Positions 18,134-26,683 of a stretch of 64,000 bases of DNA are shown here, in pieces. Position 1 is the first letter of the stretch. Every line of letters starts with the position of its first letter. Source of the DNA: Gemmatimonadota bacterium (GTDB lineage: Bacteria > Gemmatimonadota > Gemmatimonadetes > Gemmatimonadales > Gemmatimonadaceae); contig BJHH01000001.1 of assembly GCA_014192065.1 (NCBI GenBank), forward strand, positions 124,001 to 188,000, written 5' to 3'. The notes under the pieces are model-generated. The model did not search any database, was not told where the DNA came from, and saw only the letters and a list, made by a program, of their open reading frames with translations. The position numbers and the translations under genes are program-made.

Positions 18134-20107
18134 TTGAAGCACACTTCACGGTCGTCGCGTTGCGCCGCTCACCGCCTCGCTCTCGCGGCGGTGACCATGC
18201 TCGTCGCGACCGGTCCCGCACTGCAGGCCCAAACCCCGGTGCATCCGCTCGATCAGCTCTCGGCCAAGGAGCACTGGGCGATCTACGACGCACTGCAGGC
18301 GTCGGGCAAACTCGACTCCACGTTCCGCTTGCTGTACGAGGGGCTCAAGGAGCCGACCAAGAGCGCTGTGCTGGCCTGGCAGCCAGGGCAGCCGCTCACG
18401 CGTGAAGCCACGGTGCATCTCACGCAGGGCAAGTTTGGGTACGAAGCGGTGGTGGACATCACTGGCAAGAAGCTGGTGTCATGGACGCAGCTGCCCGGCA
18501 AGCAGTTCATGACCAGCGGCCCCGAGTCGGACGCGGCGGGAGGCGTGGCCATGAAGGACCCGCGGGTGAAGGAGGCGCTGCGCAAGCGTGGCGTGACCGA
18601 TTTCACCCATGTGTCCTGCAGTCCGGCCAACAACGGGTATTTCGATTTGCCCGAAGAGCGCAACGCGCGCGTGTTGCACGTGACCTGCGGCGATAGGCGC
18701 GGCCTCATCTCCGGCTACGGCGAATCGTTCGACGGGTTTGTGGTGGTGGTCGATCTCACCAACGAGAAAGTGTTGCGCATCGTGGACGTGGCCAGCGCAC
18801 GCAGCGGACTGCCCGATGGTCATTCGCCTGAGGAGATCGGCCCCACGCGCGCACCGGTGAATGCGGTGACCATGGTGCAACCCAAGGGGGCGACGTATAC
18901 GCTGAACGGACACGAAGTCGCGTGGCAGAATTGGAAATTTCATTTCCGGATGGACATGCGCCGCGGCCTCGTACTCTCGCGCGTGCGCTACGTCGATGGT
19001 GGCAAGGAACGCTCGGTCATGTATCAGGGTTCACTGTCGGAGCTGTTTGTGCCGTACATGGACCCCTCAGATCCGTGGAACTACCAAGGCTACTTCGACC
19101 TCGGCACCTATCCGTTTGCCTTCGGCGGCATTGCCAGCTCGCTCGAGCCCGGCGTGGAGTGCCCGGAGTACGCCACGTACTTCCACAGCTATGTGGTCAC
19201 CGCGAAAGGCGCGCCGCGTGAGCGTCAGCGCACGGCCTGCCTGTTCGAGCGCAACACGGGTGATGTGGCGTGGCGGCACACGCGCGCCGCCGGCAGTGTG
19301 AACGAAGCGCGGCCGCGTACCGATCTCGTGCTGCGCATGTACATGAATGCCGGCAACTACGACTACCTGTTCGACTGGGTGTTGGGCCAGGATGGCGCGA
19401 TCACGGTGAACCTCGGCGCCACCGGCATGGACCAGGTAAAGGCCGCCAGCGGTAAGCCCAAGGACAACGACTACGGGCGGATGATCGCCAATAAGCTCGT
19501 GGGCGTGAACCACAGCCATTTCTTCTCGTTCCGTCTCGACATGGATGTGGACGGCACGCAGAACTCGCTGCTGGTGGACAAGCTGCAGACCACCACGCTG
19601 CCCAAGGAGAATCCGCGGCGTAGCATCTGGACGGTAAACACGCTCACGGCGCAAACGGAGAAGGATGGCATGCGCATGTCGGCCATGAACGCGCCGGAAG
19701 TCTGGCGCATTGTGAATCCGGCCGTGAACAACCCGTTCGGGTGGCCGGTGGGCTACGAAATCGAAGGCCACGGCGCGATGTCGCTGATGAGTCCCGACGA
19801 CTACATGCGCCAGCGCGCCGGCTTTGTCGATCATACGCTCTGGACCACGCCGTACGCGCCGGCTGAGCTGTACGCGAGCGGCGACTATCCCACCAACAGC
19901 GTGGCCGGTGATGGCCTCCTGAAGTGGACGTCCGCCAACCGCTCCATCGCCAACACCGACGTGGTCACGTGGCTCACGCTCGGCTTCCATCATGTGCCGC
20001 GCCCGGAAGACTGGCCCGTGATGCCGGTGGCCTGGCACAGCTTTGCGATCAAGCCGGTGGGCTTCTTCGGGCGCAGTCCGGCCATAGACATACCGCGCCA
20101 ACGCTGA
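18134..20107 (+). CDS. Secreted copper amine oxidase
   Basis: The product is 657 aa from TTG 18134 (GGAGAG just upstream); TTG 18092 is an alternative. A signal peptide (LALAAVTMLVATGPALQAQ) exports it. The copper amine oxidase core has the TPQ-forming Tyr near residue 409 (NAGNYDYLFDW), the catalytic-base region YFDLGTYPFAFG, the two-His copper site NHSHFFSFRLDMD, and the third copper His in GFHHVPRPEDWPVMP. It would oxidise primary amines to aldehydes with release of H2O2 and ammonia in the periplasm. It might act on polyamine breakdown products, but nothing in context fixes the substrate. Confidence 0.9.
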   Translation: MKHTSRSSRCAAHRLALAAVTMLVATGPALQAQTPVHPLDQLSAKEHWAIYDALQASGKLDSTFRLLYEGLKEPTKSAVLAWQPGQPLTREATVHLTQGKFGYEAVVDITGKKLVSWTQLPGKQFMTSGPESDAAGGVAMKDPRVKEALRKRGVTDFTHVSCSPANNGYFDLPEERNARVLHVTCGDRRGLISGYGESFDGFVVVVDLTNEKVLRIVDVASARSGLPDGHSPEEIGPTRAPVNAVTMVQPKGATYTLNGHEVAWQNWKFHFRMDMRRGLVLSRVRYVDGGKERSVMYQGSLSELFVPYMDPSDPWNYQGYFDLGTYPFAFGGIASSLEPGVECPEYATYFHSYVVTAKGAPRERQRTACLFERNTGDVAWRHTRAAGSVNEARPRTDLVLRMYMNAGNYDYLFDWVLGQDGAITVNLGATGMDQVKAASGKPKDNDYGRMIANKLVGVNHSHFFSFRLDMDVDGTQNSLLVDKLQTTTLPKENPRRSIWTVNTLTAQTEKDGMRMSAMNAPEVWRIVNPAVNNPFGWPVGYEIEGHGAMSLMSPDDYMRQRAGFVDHTLWTTPYAPAELYASGDYPTNSVAGDGLLKWTSANRSIANTDVVTWLTLGFHHVPRPEDWPVMPVAWHSFAIKPVGFFGRSPAIDIPRQR

Positions 20108-20199
20108 TCGACATCAGTCCAACGTGTCCGACGCTCGGCCAGCGGGTTCCTGGTCGAGCGTCGGGCGAGCAGAGGGCAGCGTGAGGCGGGGTCGTTGCC

Positions 20200-20347
20200 T
20201 CACGCCTCCGGCCTTGAATGCCTCCCCTTCGACTCGCTCACCGGACAGTTCTTCGCATTGAGCGCGATCTTCTCCCGCATCGCCTCCACAAGGTCCACTC
20301 CCACTCTGTCGCACAGTAGCAGTAGTGCGATGCCCACGTCGGTGGCG
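20200..20347 (-). pseudogene. C-terminal remnant of a MazG-like pyrophosphohydrolase
   Basis: Downstream of the last attC, a minus-strand frame reads TDVGIALLLLCDRVGVDLVE and then AMREKIALNAKNCPV. This matches the C-terminal helix of small MazG-like nucleotide pyrophosphohydrolases. The N-terminal part with the metal-binding EExxE motif is missing; that position is occupied by the attC at 20348. It looks like a cassette gene truncated at the distal end of the array. Confidence 0.45.
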
Positions 20348-20475
20348 GCATAACGAGCTTGGGTTGAACTGCGCGGTGCGTCGGGCCGCATCATGATGAA
20401 GCATGACCGACACTGTCGGTGCGCGCAAATCATGATGCCGCCGCGCACCGCGGCAGCTCCAACTCACGGTTAAGC
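20348..20475 (-). repeat. attC site A (distal end of array), 128 bp
   Basis: The site is bounded by GCATAAC (20348-20354) and GTTAAGC (20469-20475), and the arms are imperfectly complementary (GGTTGAACTGCGCGGTGCG against CGCACCGCGGCAGCTCC). It is near-identical to sites B and E. Confidence 0.85.
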
Positions 20476-20778
20476 GACTTTTCGGCGGGCTCGCGTCGTG
20501 ACGTGCACTTCGATCCCGGCGTGCCCGAGCATTTCGATGAGCGTGTCGACGCTGAACCGCCCAATCTTGCCGCGTGTGAGGTCGCTCACCCGCGGCTGGC
20601 TGACACCGAAAAGACGGGCGGCTTGCGCCTGTGTGAGCTCTCGTGTCTCGATCACCTTGCGAAGGCGGCCCATCAGGTCAGCGCGGACCTTGAGATTCTC
20701 AGCCTCCGCGGCAGAAAAGCCGAGGTCGGCGAATACATTACCGACTGTTCGATGAAACTTGGTTGCCATCGTAGTCAT
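20470..20778 (-). CDS. XRE-type antitoxin (HigA-like)
   Basis: The product is 102 aa with a helix-turn-helix of the XRE type (LTQAQAARLFGVSQPRVSDL). It would bind the toxin encoded just upstream and repress the operon. Its ATG overlaps the toxin stop (ATGA at 20775-20778), and its own stop TAA lies within the core of attC A, which is typical for a cassette gene. Confidence 0.85.
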   Translation of the reverse strand: MTTMATKFHRTVGNVFADLGFSAAEAENLKVRADLMGRLRKVIETRELTQAQAARLFGVSQPRVSDLTRGKIGRFSVDTLIEMLGHAGIEVHVTTRARRKVA

Positions 20779-21104
20779 CCCCCATGACGTCGAATCAGCG
20801 CATACCGACGGCGGGCGATATCGATGTCGCGCTGCGCCATCTTTCGTGTCTTCTTTTCGAATGCATGGAGCACATACACCGCTTCCGCGAACTTCGCCAC
20901 ATAGAGCACCCGAAACTGTCCGCCGGAGCGAACCCGTATTTCATTCACGCCTGGTCCAACTTCGGACATCGGCTTCCAATCTGGCGGCGCCAGCCCCTGC
21001 TGAATGCGGTCGAGCGCAAACCCCGCATCTTGGCGTGCATCCTTTGGAAATGCGCGAATATCGACAAGTGCGGATCCGAGCCATGCGACGGGTTTCTCAG
21101 CCAC
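20775..21104 (-). CDS. RelE/HigB-like toxin (Gp49 type)
   Basis: The product is 109 aa starting at GTG. The sequence WLGSALVDIRAFPKDARQDA, then GVNEIRVRSGGQFRVLYV and FEKKTRKM, fits the phage-Gp49/HigB branch of RelE-fold ribosome-dependent mRNA interferases. It is followed by its XRE antitoxin in the order toxin-antitoxin. The start codon lies 5 nt after a TATATT hexamer without a Shine-Dalgarno site. Confidence 0.85.
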   Translation of the reverse strand: MAEKPVAWLGSALVDIRAFPKDARQDAGFALDRIQQGLAPPDWKPMSEVGPGVNEIRVRSGGQFRVLYVAKFAEAVYVLHAFEKKTRKMAQRDIDIARRRYALIRRHGG

Positions 21105-21109
21105 GACGC

Positions 21110-21138
21110 AATATATCCATACTTATATGTCCGCACAA
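21110..21138 (-). promoter_or_regulatory. Promoter of the HigBA-like cassette
   Basis: On the minus strand TTGTGC (21138-21133) and TATATT (21115-21110) are spaced 17 bp, and GTG of the toxin starts 5 nt later. Transcripts would be leaderless or nearly so. Confidence 0.55.
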
Positions 21139-21141
21139 GTC

Positions 21142-21269
21142 GCCTAACGAGCTTGGGTTGAGCTGCGCGGTGCGTCGGGCCGCATCATGATAAAGCATGG
21201 CCGAAACTGTCGGTGCGCGCAAATCATGATGCCGCCGCGCACCGCCTCAGCTCCAACTCACGGTTAAGC
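21142..21269 (-). repeat. attC site B, 128 bp
   Basis: The site is bounded by GCCTAAC (21142-21148) and GTTAAGC (21263-21269). Sequence and length closely match sites A and E. Confidence 0.85.
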
Positions 21270-21316
21270 ATCGGCCACTCAGGGTGCCGGACCCGACGAT
21301 TGGCCACCAGCCGTTA

Positions 21317-21835
21317 CTAGCCGCCTGAAGCGAGCGACGTCGCGGGCCACCGCGTTCCCAGTATCTGGCGCAAATGCATGACGAGATGATTGACGTAGTC
21401 CAGCATGAAGTAGTCCAGCGTCGCGTCGGCCGCGCTCGGCGGCGCGTGTGTCGCGATTTCGTCGAGATTGTGGACGGCGCGTACACGCGTTCGCGCCTCG
21501 TCCGGAACGGCTGCCATCACGGTTGCGATGTGCCGATTGTACGCAAGCCAAAGAGCGAGAAGGTCCGCCCAGGCAGCCTGTTGGTATCGCTGGACTGCCA
21601 CCCACTCCTCCTGCGCATAACCCGCGAAGACGAGCTCGTCCTGCAGCGCGGCACGCACGAAGCGTTGGTGATTGTTGGCGGCCGAATCGACAAGGTGTCC
21701 CACAATCTGCTTCGGCGACCACTTCCCCGGGGCCGGTGACCGACTCGCGTCTAGCTCGGTGATCGAGCGCAGCAGCGGCTCGGCGATCACCAGACAAGCC
21801 CGCAAACGGCGGGCGCATTTGGGGTCAGATGGCAT
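21317..21835 (-). CDS. DinB-superfamily protein
   Basis: The product is about 172 aa. It has the four-helix DinB/YfiT layout: GKWSPKQIVGHLVDSAANNH early and DYFMLDYVNHLVMHLRQIL at the end, which supply the conserved metal-binding His residues. Members are metal-dependent transferases or thiol-related enzymes, and many are uncharacterised; the name does not imply a role in DNA damage. It shares a cassette with the secreted protein 42 bp upstream. ATG 21835 is chosen; the open frame reaches TTG 21865. Confidence 0.78.
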   Translation of the reverse strand: MPSDPKCARRLRACLVIAEPLLRSITELDASRSPAPGKWSPKQIVGHLVDSAANNHQRFVRAALQDELVFAGYAQEEWVAVQRYQQAAWADLLALWLAYNRHIATVMAAVPDEARTRVRAVHNLDEIATHAPPSAADATLDYFMLDYVNHLVMHLRQILGTRWPATSLASGG

Positions 21836-21877
21836 GTGACTCTGGCTATTGTGTGAACGCTGCAAATCAACCGTAGA

Positions 21878-22654
21878 TCAAGGAACCGAGATCTCTCTCA
21901 CGTACCACGGCACGCTGGTGACGCTGAGCAACCGTTCACTGCCGTCGAACAGCGCGGTCAGTGCGGCGCCAGTTGCGGCGAACATCAGGTCGGTGACGCG
22001 ATCAGGCGAGGCCGCACTCCGCAAGACGTCCCCAGCTTGATCGACCCGGTACGTGCGGGTGAACTCTGGATGCTTCGCAGAACGCACCCTGCTCTCGATA
22101 TGGCTTTTCACTGGCGCCGCACGGCGATACGACAAGCGTAACTCGATTCGCTCGCCGCTCGCAGCCGCGAACTCCCAGTGCTCAGTCGCCTGGCCCGCTT
22201 CCTCTCCCAGCCCCGTTGCGGTGCGCTCGACGCGTGCGACGATGGCGGTGACGTACGCGTCGTAGGCGCCGGACCCTTCGGGGGAGAGGCCGCCCACAAT
22301 GATCGTGTTGGACTCGCCCGCGGCGTTGCGCGCCGGAATCGCCAGCACGACGTATCTCGACGTTCCGGAGCGGATCACGGTCCCGCGGCCATCGAGAACC
22401 AGCTGGCGTTCGATCAACACCAGATTCAGGTTGCCGCCGCGATTAGCGGCCGCCGTCGAGGGCGCCACCGTCCAACCCGGAGGGAGAACACGTTGCGCGA
22501 CAGCGTCGTTCAGCTGAAAACTGAGCGTCGTGCGCGTCTCCGCACTCCACTCTGTCACACTTTGAGCCGTGGCGGAAGGAACCACCGCGAAGGCGAGTAG
22601 CAGTGCGGCCGCAGGAGGCCGGAGCTTCAACATGGCAACGGAGAGAAACGACAT
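21878..22654 (-). CDS. Secreted protein of unknown function
   Basis: The product is 258 aa with a signal peptide (AAALLLAFAVVPSATAQS). The mature part is rich in beta-type segments, with no motif that was recognised. It is in the same cassette as the DinB gene, with no attC between them, and 28 bp from attC C. A second Met at codon 8 could be the start. Confidence 0.55.
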   Translation of the reverse strand: MSFLSVAMLKLRPPAAALLLAFAVVPSATAQSVTEWSAETRTTLSFQLNDAVAQRVLPPGWTVAPSTAAANRGGNLNLVLIERQLVLDGRGTVIRSGTSRYVVLAIPARNAAGESNTIIVGGLSPEGSGAYDAYVTAIVARVERTATGLGEEAGQATEHWEFAAASGERIELRLSYRRAAPVKSHIESRVRSAKHPEFTRTYRVDQAGDVLRSAASPDRVTDLMFAATGAALTALFDGSERLLSVTSVPWYVREISVP

Positions 22655-22682
22655 TTGAGGGTCTCGATGAATTATGTCCGAT

Positions 22683-22808
22683 GCCTAACGAAGAGAGTTC
22701 TGCTGCGCGGCGATCATTGAGCACATACCATGATGCTCTCGCACGAGGGCTGAAAGCGCAAGCATTGATGCCTCCGAGCGCCCCGGCAGCAGCAACGCCT
22801 AGTTAGCA
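22683..22808 (-). repeat. attC site C, 126 bp
   Basis: The site is bounded by GCCTAAC (22683-22689) and GTTAGCA (22802-22808). The arms AGTTCTGCTGC and GCAGCAGCAAC pair with one extrahelical base. The sequence differs from the A/B/E family. Confidence 0.75.
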
Positions 22809-22814
22809 AGGCGC

Positions 22815-22843
22815 TTGACGTTATGACGTCATAACGTTAACAT
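22815..22843 (+). promoter_or_regulatory. Promoter with 20-bp palindromic operator
   Basis: TTGACG (22815-22820) and TAACAT (22838-22843) are 17 bp apart. A perfect 20-bp palindrome, ACGTTATGAC followed by its complement, fills 22818-22837, the spacer. The ATG at 22850 is 6 nt after the -10 element, so the mRNA should be leaderless and autorepressed by the antitoxin. Confidence 0.7.
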
Positions 22844-22849
22844 TGCACT

Positions 22850-23080
22850 ATGCCTGCGACAAAACGCGCCACCGTATACCTCGATGCGCCACTGCACCGC
22901 GCGCTTCGACTGAAGTCCGCCGAAACCGAAGCCAGTATTTCGGAACTCGTGAACACGGCGGTTCGGCACAGCCTGGCCGAAGATGCTGAAGATCTTGCGG
23001 CGTTCCATGAGCGCTCGAAAGAACCCCGCGTATCGTTCGAGGCGGTCGTCCGCGATCTGAAGAAGCGTGGCAAGCTATAG
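22850..23080 (+). CDS. Ribbon-helix-helix-like antitoxin
   Basis: The product is 76 aa. The N-terminal KRATVYLDAPLHRALRLKSA resembles a ribbon-helix-helix strand and helix, and the acidic C-terminus would neutralise the toxin. It is followed by a RelE-type toxin with a 14-bp overlap. Unlike the other cassette genes it reads on the plus strand, towards the integrase, from its own promoter. Confidence 0.8.
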   Translation: MPATKRATVYLDAPLHRALRLKSAETEASISELVNTAVRHSLAEDAEDLAAFHERSKEPRVSFEAVVRDLKKRGKL

Positions 23081-23327
23081 CGTCCTACTGACGAAGTCGG
23101 CCGCAAAGGAGCTTGAAAGCGTACCGACCAAGGACCGGCAGCGCATCGTCACCAAGATCGGAAGCCTCGCTCACAACCCGCGACCGGTCGGCGTCGAGAA
23201 GCTCAGCGGGGATGAGAAGTACCGGATCCGCCAGGGCGACTATCGCATCCTGTACGAGATCGTGGACGCCGAGCTGATCGTGACGGTCGTCCGGATCGGG
23301 AACCGCCGTGAGGTCTACCGGCGGTAG
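23067..23327 (+). CDS. RelE-type toxin
   Basis: The product is 86 aa with the full RelE/ParE-superfamily pattern: KSAAKELESVPTKDRQRI, then IGSLAHNPRPVGVEKLSG, YRIRQGDYRILYEI and VVRIGNRREVYRR. The C-terminal RIGNRREVYRR carries the basic residues used by RelE for mRNA cleavage. It forms an antitoxin-toxin pair with the preceding gene. Confidence 0.88.
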   Translation: MASYSVLLTKSAAKELESVPTKDRQRIVTKIGSLAHNPRPVGVEKLSGDEKYRIRQGDYRILYEIVDAELIVTVVRIGNRREVYRR

Positions 23328-23329
23328 GA

Positions 23330-23367
23330 CCGAAGCCCGTTCGCGCTTGCTGATGCGCTTGTTGGAC
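23330..23367 (-). repeat. Partial attC (site D)
   Basis: GTTGGAC at 23361-23367 fits the attC core consensus and follows the sCache gene stop in the minus direction (GTCCAAC, then AAGCGC). Only about 40 bp separate the two genes and the matching second half is not visible, so this is read as a degenerate or truncated attC. Confidence 0.4.
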
Positions 23368-23371
23368 CCCA

Positions 23372-23860
23372 TTACTCCGGATAGAAACCGGCACCGACCA
23401 GCCCGGGTATACCATCGAAGTTTACCCGCCGAACGTAGCTCCACTTAAGAGATGGCTTGGTCTGACCTGGCTTGGGCCACATGTAGTCAACCCACCCAGC
23501 TTCCTTCTCTTTCAGAAGCTCGACCATGGCTCTTTGTAGGAGCTTTCCGTTCGCGTCCTTTTGGTCGATGGCATTCTTCCCCTCGTTCTGGGGGGAGGGG
23601 GGGTTGAGCAGGACATTCCCAGCCATGTCATCGGCGAAGATGTAAATATCCCCCGTGAACCACATGGTCCCTTTCTTCCGGAACTCGGCGAAAGCAGCGG
23701 CCCGTCCTTGCTCTTGGATCAAGCCGGCCGCCTTATCCACTAGGGAAGCAATGTGCCTCGCCTTCTCGGATTGCGGGGCATCGCGATCTGCCGTCGCGCG
23801 AACTAGAACCACAGCGATCACTGCCGCTGCCATCAGGGGTAACCAAAGCGAACTCTTCAT
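23372..23860 (-). CDS. Membrane-anchored single-Cache-domain protein
   Basis: The product is about 162 aa. A TM or signal segment (LWLPLMAAAVIAVVLVRA) is followed by an sCache-like extracellular domain: FRKKGTMWFTGDIYIFADD, GNVLLNPPSPQNEGKN, GWVDYMWPKPGQ and VRRVNFDGIPGLVGAGFYPE. Cache domains sense small ligands for chemoreceptors and kinases; here no signalling domain is attached. Such stand-alone forms are known, with unclear roles. ATG 23860 has an AAAGGAGG site 13 nt upstream. Confidence 0.75.
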   Translation of the reverse strand: MKSSLWLPLMAAAVIAVVLVRATADRDAPQSEKARHIASLVDKAAGLIQEQGRAAAFAEFRKKGTMWFTGDIYIFADDMAGNVLLNPPSPQNEGKNAIDQKDANGKLLQRAMVELLKEKEAGWVDYMWPKPGQTKPSLKWSYVRRVNFDGIPGLVGAGFYPE

Positions 23861-23927
23861 TAGAAAGAAGATTCCTCCTTTAATGCTGAATTGAGACATC
23901 GACCCCCGCATCCTCGCGGCGCATGGG

Positions 23928-24055
23928 GCCTAACGAGCTTGAGTTGAGCTCCGCGGTCCAACGGGTCGCATCCCAATGAAGCATGGCCGAGAATGTCGGC
24001 GCGCGCAAATCATGATGCCGCCGCGCACCGCGGCAGCTCCAACTCACGGTTATGC
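23928..24055 (-). repeat. attC site E, 128 bp
   Basis: The site is bounded by GCCTAAC (23928-23934) and GTTATGC (24049-24055). The right ~60 bp is almost identical to sites A and B; the left half is more divergent. Confidence 0.85.
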
Positions 24056-24280
24056 CGCACCCTGCTTCGACGGTCGCCATTCCATCGCCAGCCGACGCCG
24101 GGTGCCGGCACATTCGCGGAGATAAAGGTTGATGAGCGTCTGGTAGGCAATGCCGGTGTCGTCCGCGAGTGCCTTGAAGTAGTCGACTGTAAACGTGTCC
24201 AGGCGGATGGTCACCGAGCGCTTCAGGCGAGCGGCGTATGGGTTCTTGCGCCCCTTCGAGAAATCATACTGGCGTCTCAT
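24050..24280 (-). CDS. BrnA-like antitoxin
   Basis: The product is 76 aa. KRSVTIRLDTFTVDYFKALA and GIAYQTLINLYLREC form the ribbon-helix-helix DNA-binding unit seen in BrnA/CopG antitoxins. Its start overlaps the BrnT stop by 4 bp, and its TAA stop lies in the core of attC E. Confidence 0.85.
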   Translation of the reverse strand: MRRQYDFSKGRKNPYAARLKRSVTIRLDTFTVDYFKALADDTGIAYQTLINLYLRECAGTRRRLAMEWRPSKQGAA

Positions 24281-24573
24281 GGTTGGCCTTGCGCGTCATA
24301 CTGGGCGCGCTCAGAACGGGTGGCTTTTCGGGCGGAGATGACGCGAACGACACCGCCGTCCGACCGATAGCAGTGGGCGACAACCAGCATCCGGAGCGGG
24401 GCGCTCAAGCCAAGGAGCGCGAAGCGATCCTCATCGCTCGAATGATCGGGATCATCGAGCAAGATGGCCTGCTCGTCGGCAAAGGCCGTTCGGGCCTCAT
24501 CGAACGAGACGCCGTGCTTGCGAACGTTCTCTCTGGCCTTGGCTAGATCCCACTCGAAGCGGATGTCATCCAC
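24277..24573 (-). CDS. brnT: BrnT-like ribonuclease toxin
   Basis: The product is 98 aa. [20 protein letters not shown], then FADEQAILLDDPDHS and RVISARKATRSERAQYD, are the standard BrnT blocks; BrnT is a small RelE-like endoribonuclease. The start is GTG 24573. A palindromic operator lies in the promoter just upstream. Confidence 0.88.
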   Translation of the reverse strand: MDDIRFEWDLAKARENVRKHGVSFDEARTAFADEQAILLDDPDHSSDEDRFALLGLSAPLRMLVVAHCYRSDGGVVRVISARKATRSERAQYDAQGQP

Positions 24574-24578
24574 GCCTC

Positions 24579-24607
24579 AAGGTATGTACAACGTACATAT
24601 CACGCAA
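24579..24607 (-). promoter_or_regulatory. BrnTA promoter with TATGTAC-N3-GTACATA operator
   Basis: On the minus strand TTGCGT (24607-24602) and TACCTT (24584-24579) are 17 bp apart. The inverted repeat at 24583-24599 fills the spacer. GTG starts 5 nt after the -10 element. Confidence 0.55.
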
Positions 24608-24637
24608 GACCACGTCGGTGGCGGCACCAACCCTTGG

Positions 24638-24643
<6 letters not shown>
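24608..24643 (-). repeat. Truncated attC (site F)
   Basis: The core GTTATGC (24637-24643) and arm GGCGGCACCAACCCTTG match the end of site I, but the opposite arm is missing and the BrnTA promoter begins instead. This suggests that two cassettes were fused by loss of half an attC. Confidence 0.55.
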
Positions 24644-25151
<508 letters not shown>

Positions 25152-25173
25152 CTATCCTGGCTTCCTCGCACGC

Positions 25174-25264
25174 GCATAACGCCAGCTTCTGCTGCGAGCG
25201 GTGATATCATCGCGAGCGCAGCGAGCTTACGCAAGCCGCTTGTCAGCAGCAAGCTCCGTTAGGC
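25174..25264 (-). repeat. attC site G, 91 bp
   Basis: The site is bounded by GCATAAC (25174-25180) and GTTAGGC (25258-25264), with arms AGCTTCTGCTGC and CAGCAAGCT. It is shorter than the other sites. Confidence 0.8.
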
Positions 25265-25273
25265 GGCCTGCCG

Positions 25274-26683
25274 TTATGGGACTCTTGGTCCATCGACCCT
25301 GGCTCCACCCTGCAGCAGGACCACCTTGGTTGCCTTGCCCGCGTCAACCGTAAACGTGAACCGCAGCTCCGGATCGAAGGCGACGCCAAACGCGTAGTTG
25401 CCGAGGTACCGCATCTCATTTGCCGGCTGGCCCTGGGCCTGCGCCATGAGACGGGTGCCATCGAGAAAGAACTTGATCGGCAGCGGCTGCCCACCCGGCA
25501 GTTGCAAGGTGTAGTTGCCGACGATCGCGTCGCGATCGGCTGTCAAGAGCGACGGAGCAACCGCCTGCGCGGCCGCGGTTCCCCGGCCGACGGGGGCTAC
25601 ACCATACGCCACGCGGAGAAGATTCTGCGCCAGCGTCTGGGGAGACTCGCCGTCAAAGTTCGTGAATACCACGACGCTCAGGCTGTCGTCTGCGACGTAG
25701 GTCGCCGCCGTGGCGAACCCATTAATGCCGCCCGTATGCGAGACCGTCTTGTGGCCGTTGAACATACCCGGCACGAGACCGAAGCCGTAGTTGATCTTGC
25801 GCCCGCTGTTGAGCGAGTCGGCGGTCGACATGAGCGTGTACGACGTGGGCGACACCACCATTCCTGCGTCGAGCGCGCGCTGCCACTTCGCGAAGTCGCC
25901 CACCGTGGAGCACAACGCGCCGGCGGAGAATGGATGCGACAGATCCAGGAATGGCGCACGCACCGGACCGCTCGGTCCCTTGCTGTACCCGAGCGCGAAT
26001 GCGGGATCGGACGTCTTCGACCGACAGTACGACGACTGGTGCAGACCGAGCGGCTTGAAGAACTGTGCGTCGAGAAAGTTCGCGTACTTCCGTCCCGACG
26101 CCTTTTCGATCACCATGCCGAGCAGCACGTATCCCGTATTGTTATACCGGTATGCCGTGCCGGGAGCGAAGTCGAATGTGTCGGCGGCGACGAACTTGAC
26201 GATTGCGTCGGGCGACAGTTCGTCGTTCCACGTCTTTGCCCATCCCGGCGACGACGTGTAGCTGTGGATGCCCGATGTGTGATTCAAGAGTTGACGGATC
26301 GACACCTTCTTTCCTTGGAGCGGGAACTGCGGCACGTACTTCGAGAGGTCGTCATCCAGCTTCACCCGCCCCTGCTCCACGAGCTTCATGATCGCGGCGG
26401 ATGTGAACTGCTTCGTGATGGACCCGATCTCGTAGATCGTGGTGGCGGTCGGCGCGCGCCAGACATCCACATTGGCGAGACCGTGGGCGCCATACGCCAG
26501 CGTATCGCTCCCGCGAATAACCGCGAACGACGCGCTCGGCGCGTGCGATTCGGCGAGGTATGTGAAGACGAGCGAGTCGGCGCGCGAACGGAATGCGTCG
26601 CGCGTGATGGTCGACCGTTGGGCGGTGGCCGACGAGAGGCCGGCGAGTATCGCGAGACCGGCGAGGCAGCAAGAACGAATCAT
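25274..26683 (-). CDS. Secreted serine hydrolase, beta-lactamase class C fold
   Basis: The product is 469 aa with a signal peptide (CLAGLAILAGLSSATAQ). The class C/CubicO motifs are present: SxxK in YEIGSITKQFTSAAIM, the Tyr motif in YRYNNTGYVLLG, and HTG in VSHTGGINGF. A C-terminal DUF3471-like beta domain follows (GNYTLQLPGGQPLPIKFF). Most such proteins are esterases or D-amino peptidases; a few hydrolyse beta-lactams, and this cannot be decided here. A GGAG site precedes ATG 26683. It is a large gene for a cassette and sits directly before attC G. Confidence 0.85.
   Translation of the reverse strand: MIRSCCLAGLAILAGLSSATAQRSTITRDAFRSRADSLVFTYLAESHAPSASFAVIRGSDTLAYGAHGLANVDVWRAPTATTIYEIGSITKQFTSAAIMKLVEQGRVKLDDDLSKYVPQFPLQGKKVSIRQLLNHTSGIHSYTSSPGWAKTWNDELSPDAIVKFVAADTFDFAPGTAYRYNNTGYVLLGMVIEKASGRKYANFLDAQFFKPLGLHQSSYCRSKTSDPAFALGYSKGPSGPVRAPFLDLSHPFSAGALCSTVGDFAKWQRALDAGMVVSPTSYTLMSTADSLNSGRKINYGFGLVPGMFNGHKTVSHTGGINGFATAATYVADDSLSVVVFTNFDGESPQTLAQNLLRVAYGVAPVGRGTAAAQAVAPSLLTADRDAIVGNYTLQLPGGQPLPIKFFLDGTRLMAQAQGQPANEMRYLGNYAFGVAFDPELRFTFTVDAGKATKVVLLQGGARVDGPRVP

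Noticed and set aside
20348-24055. Repeated sequences as CRISPR or REP elements
   Set aside because: The repeats are ~128 bp, bounded by GYYTAAC/GTTRRRY-type cores, and gene stops lie inside the cores, so attC fits and CRISPR does not.
20114-24113. Small repeated proteins beginning SWSCRGARRHHDLRAPT
   Set aside because: These frames are translations of the conserved attC sequence in an unused frame, not genes.
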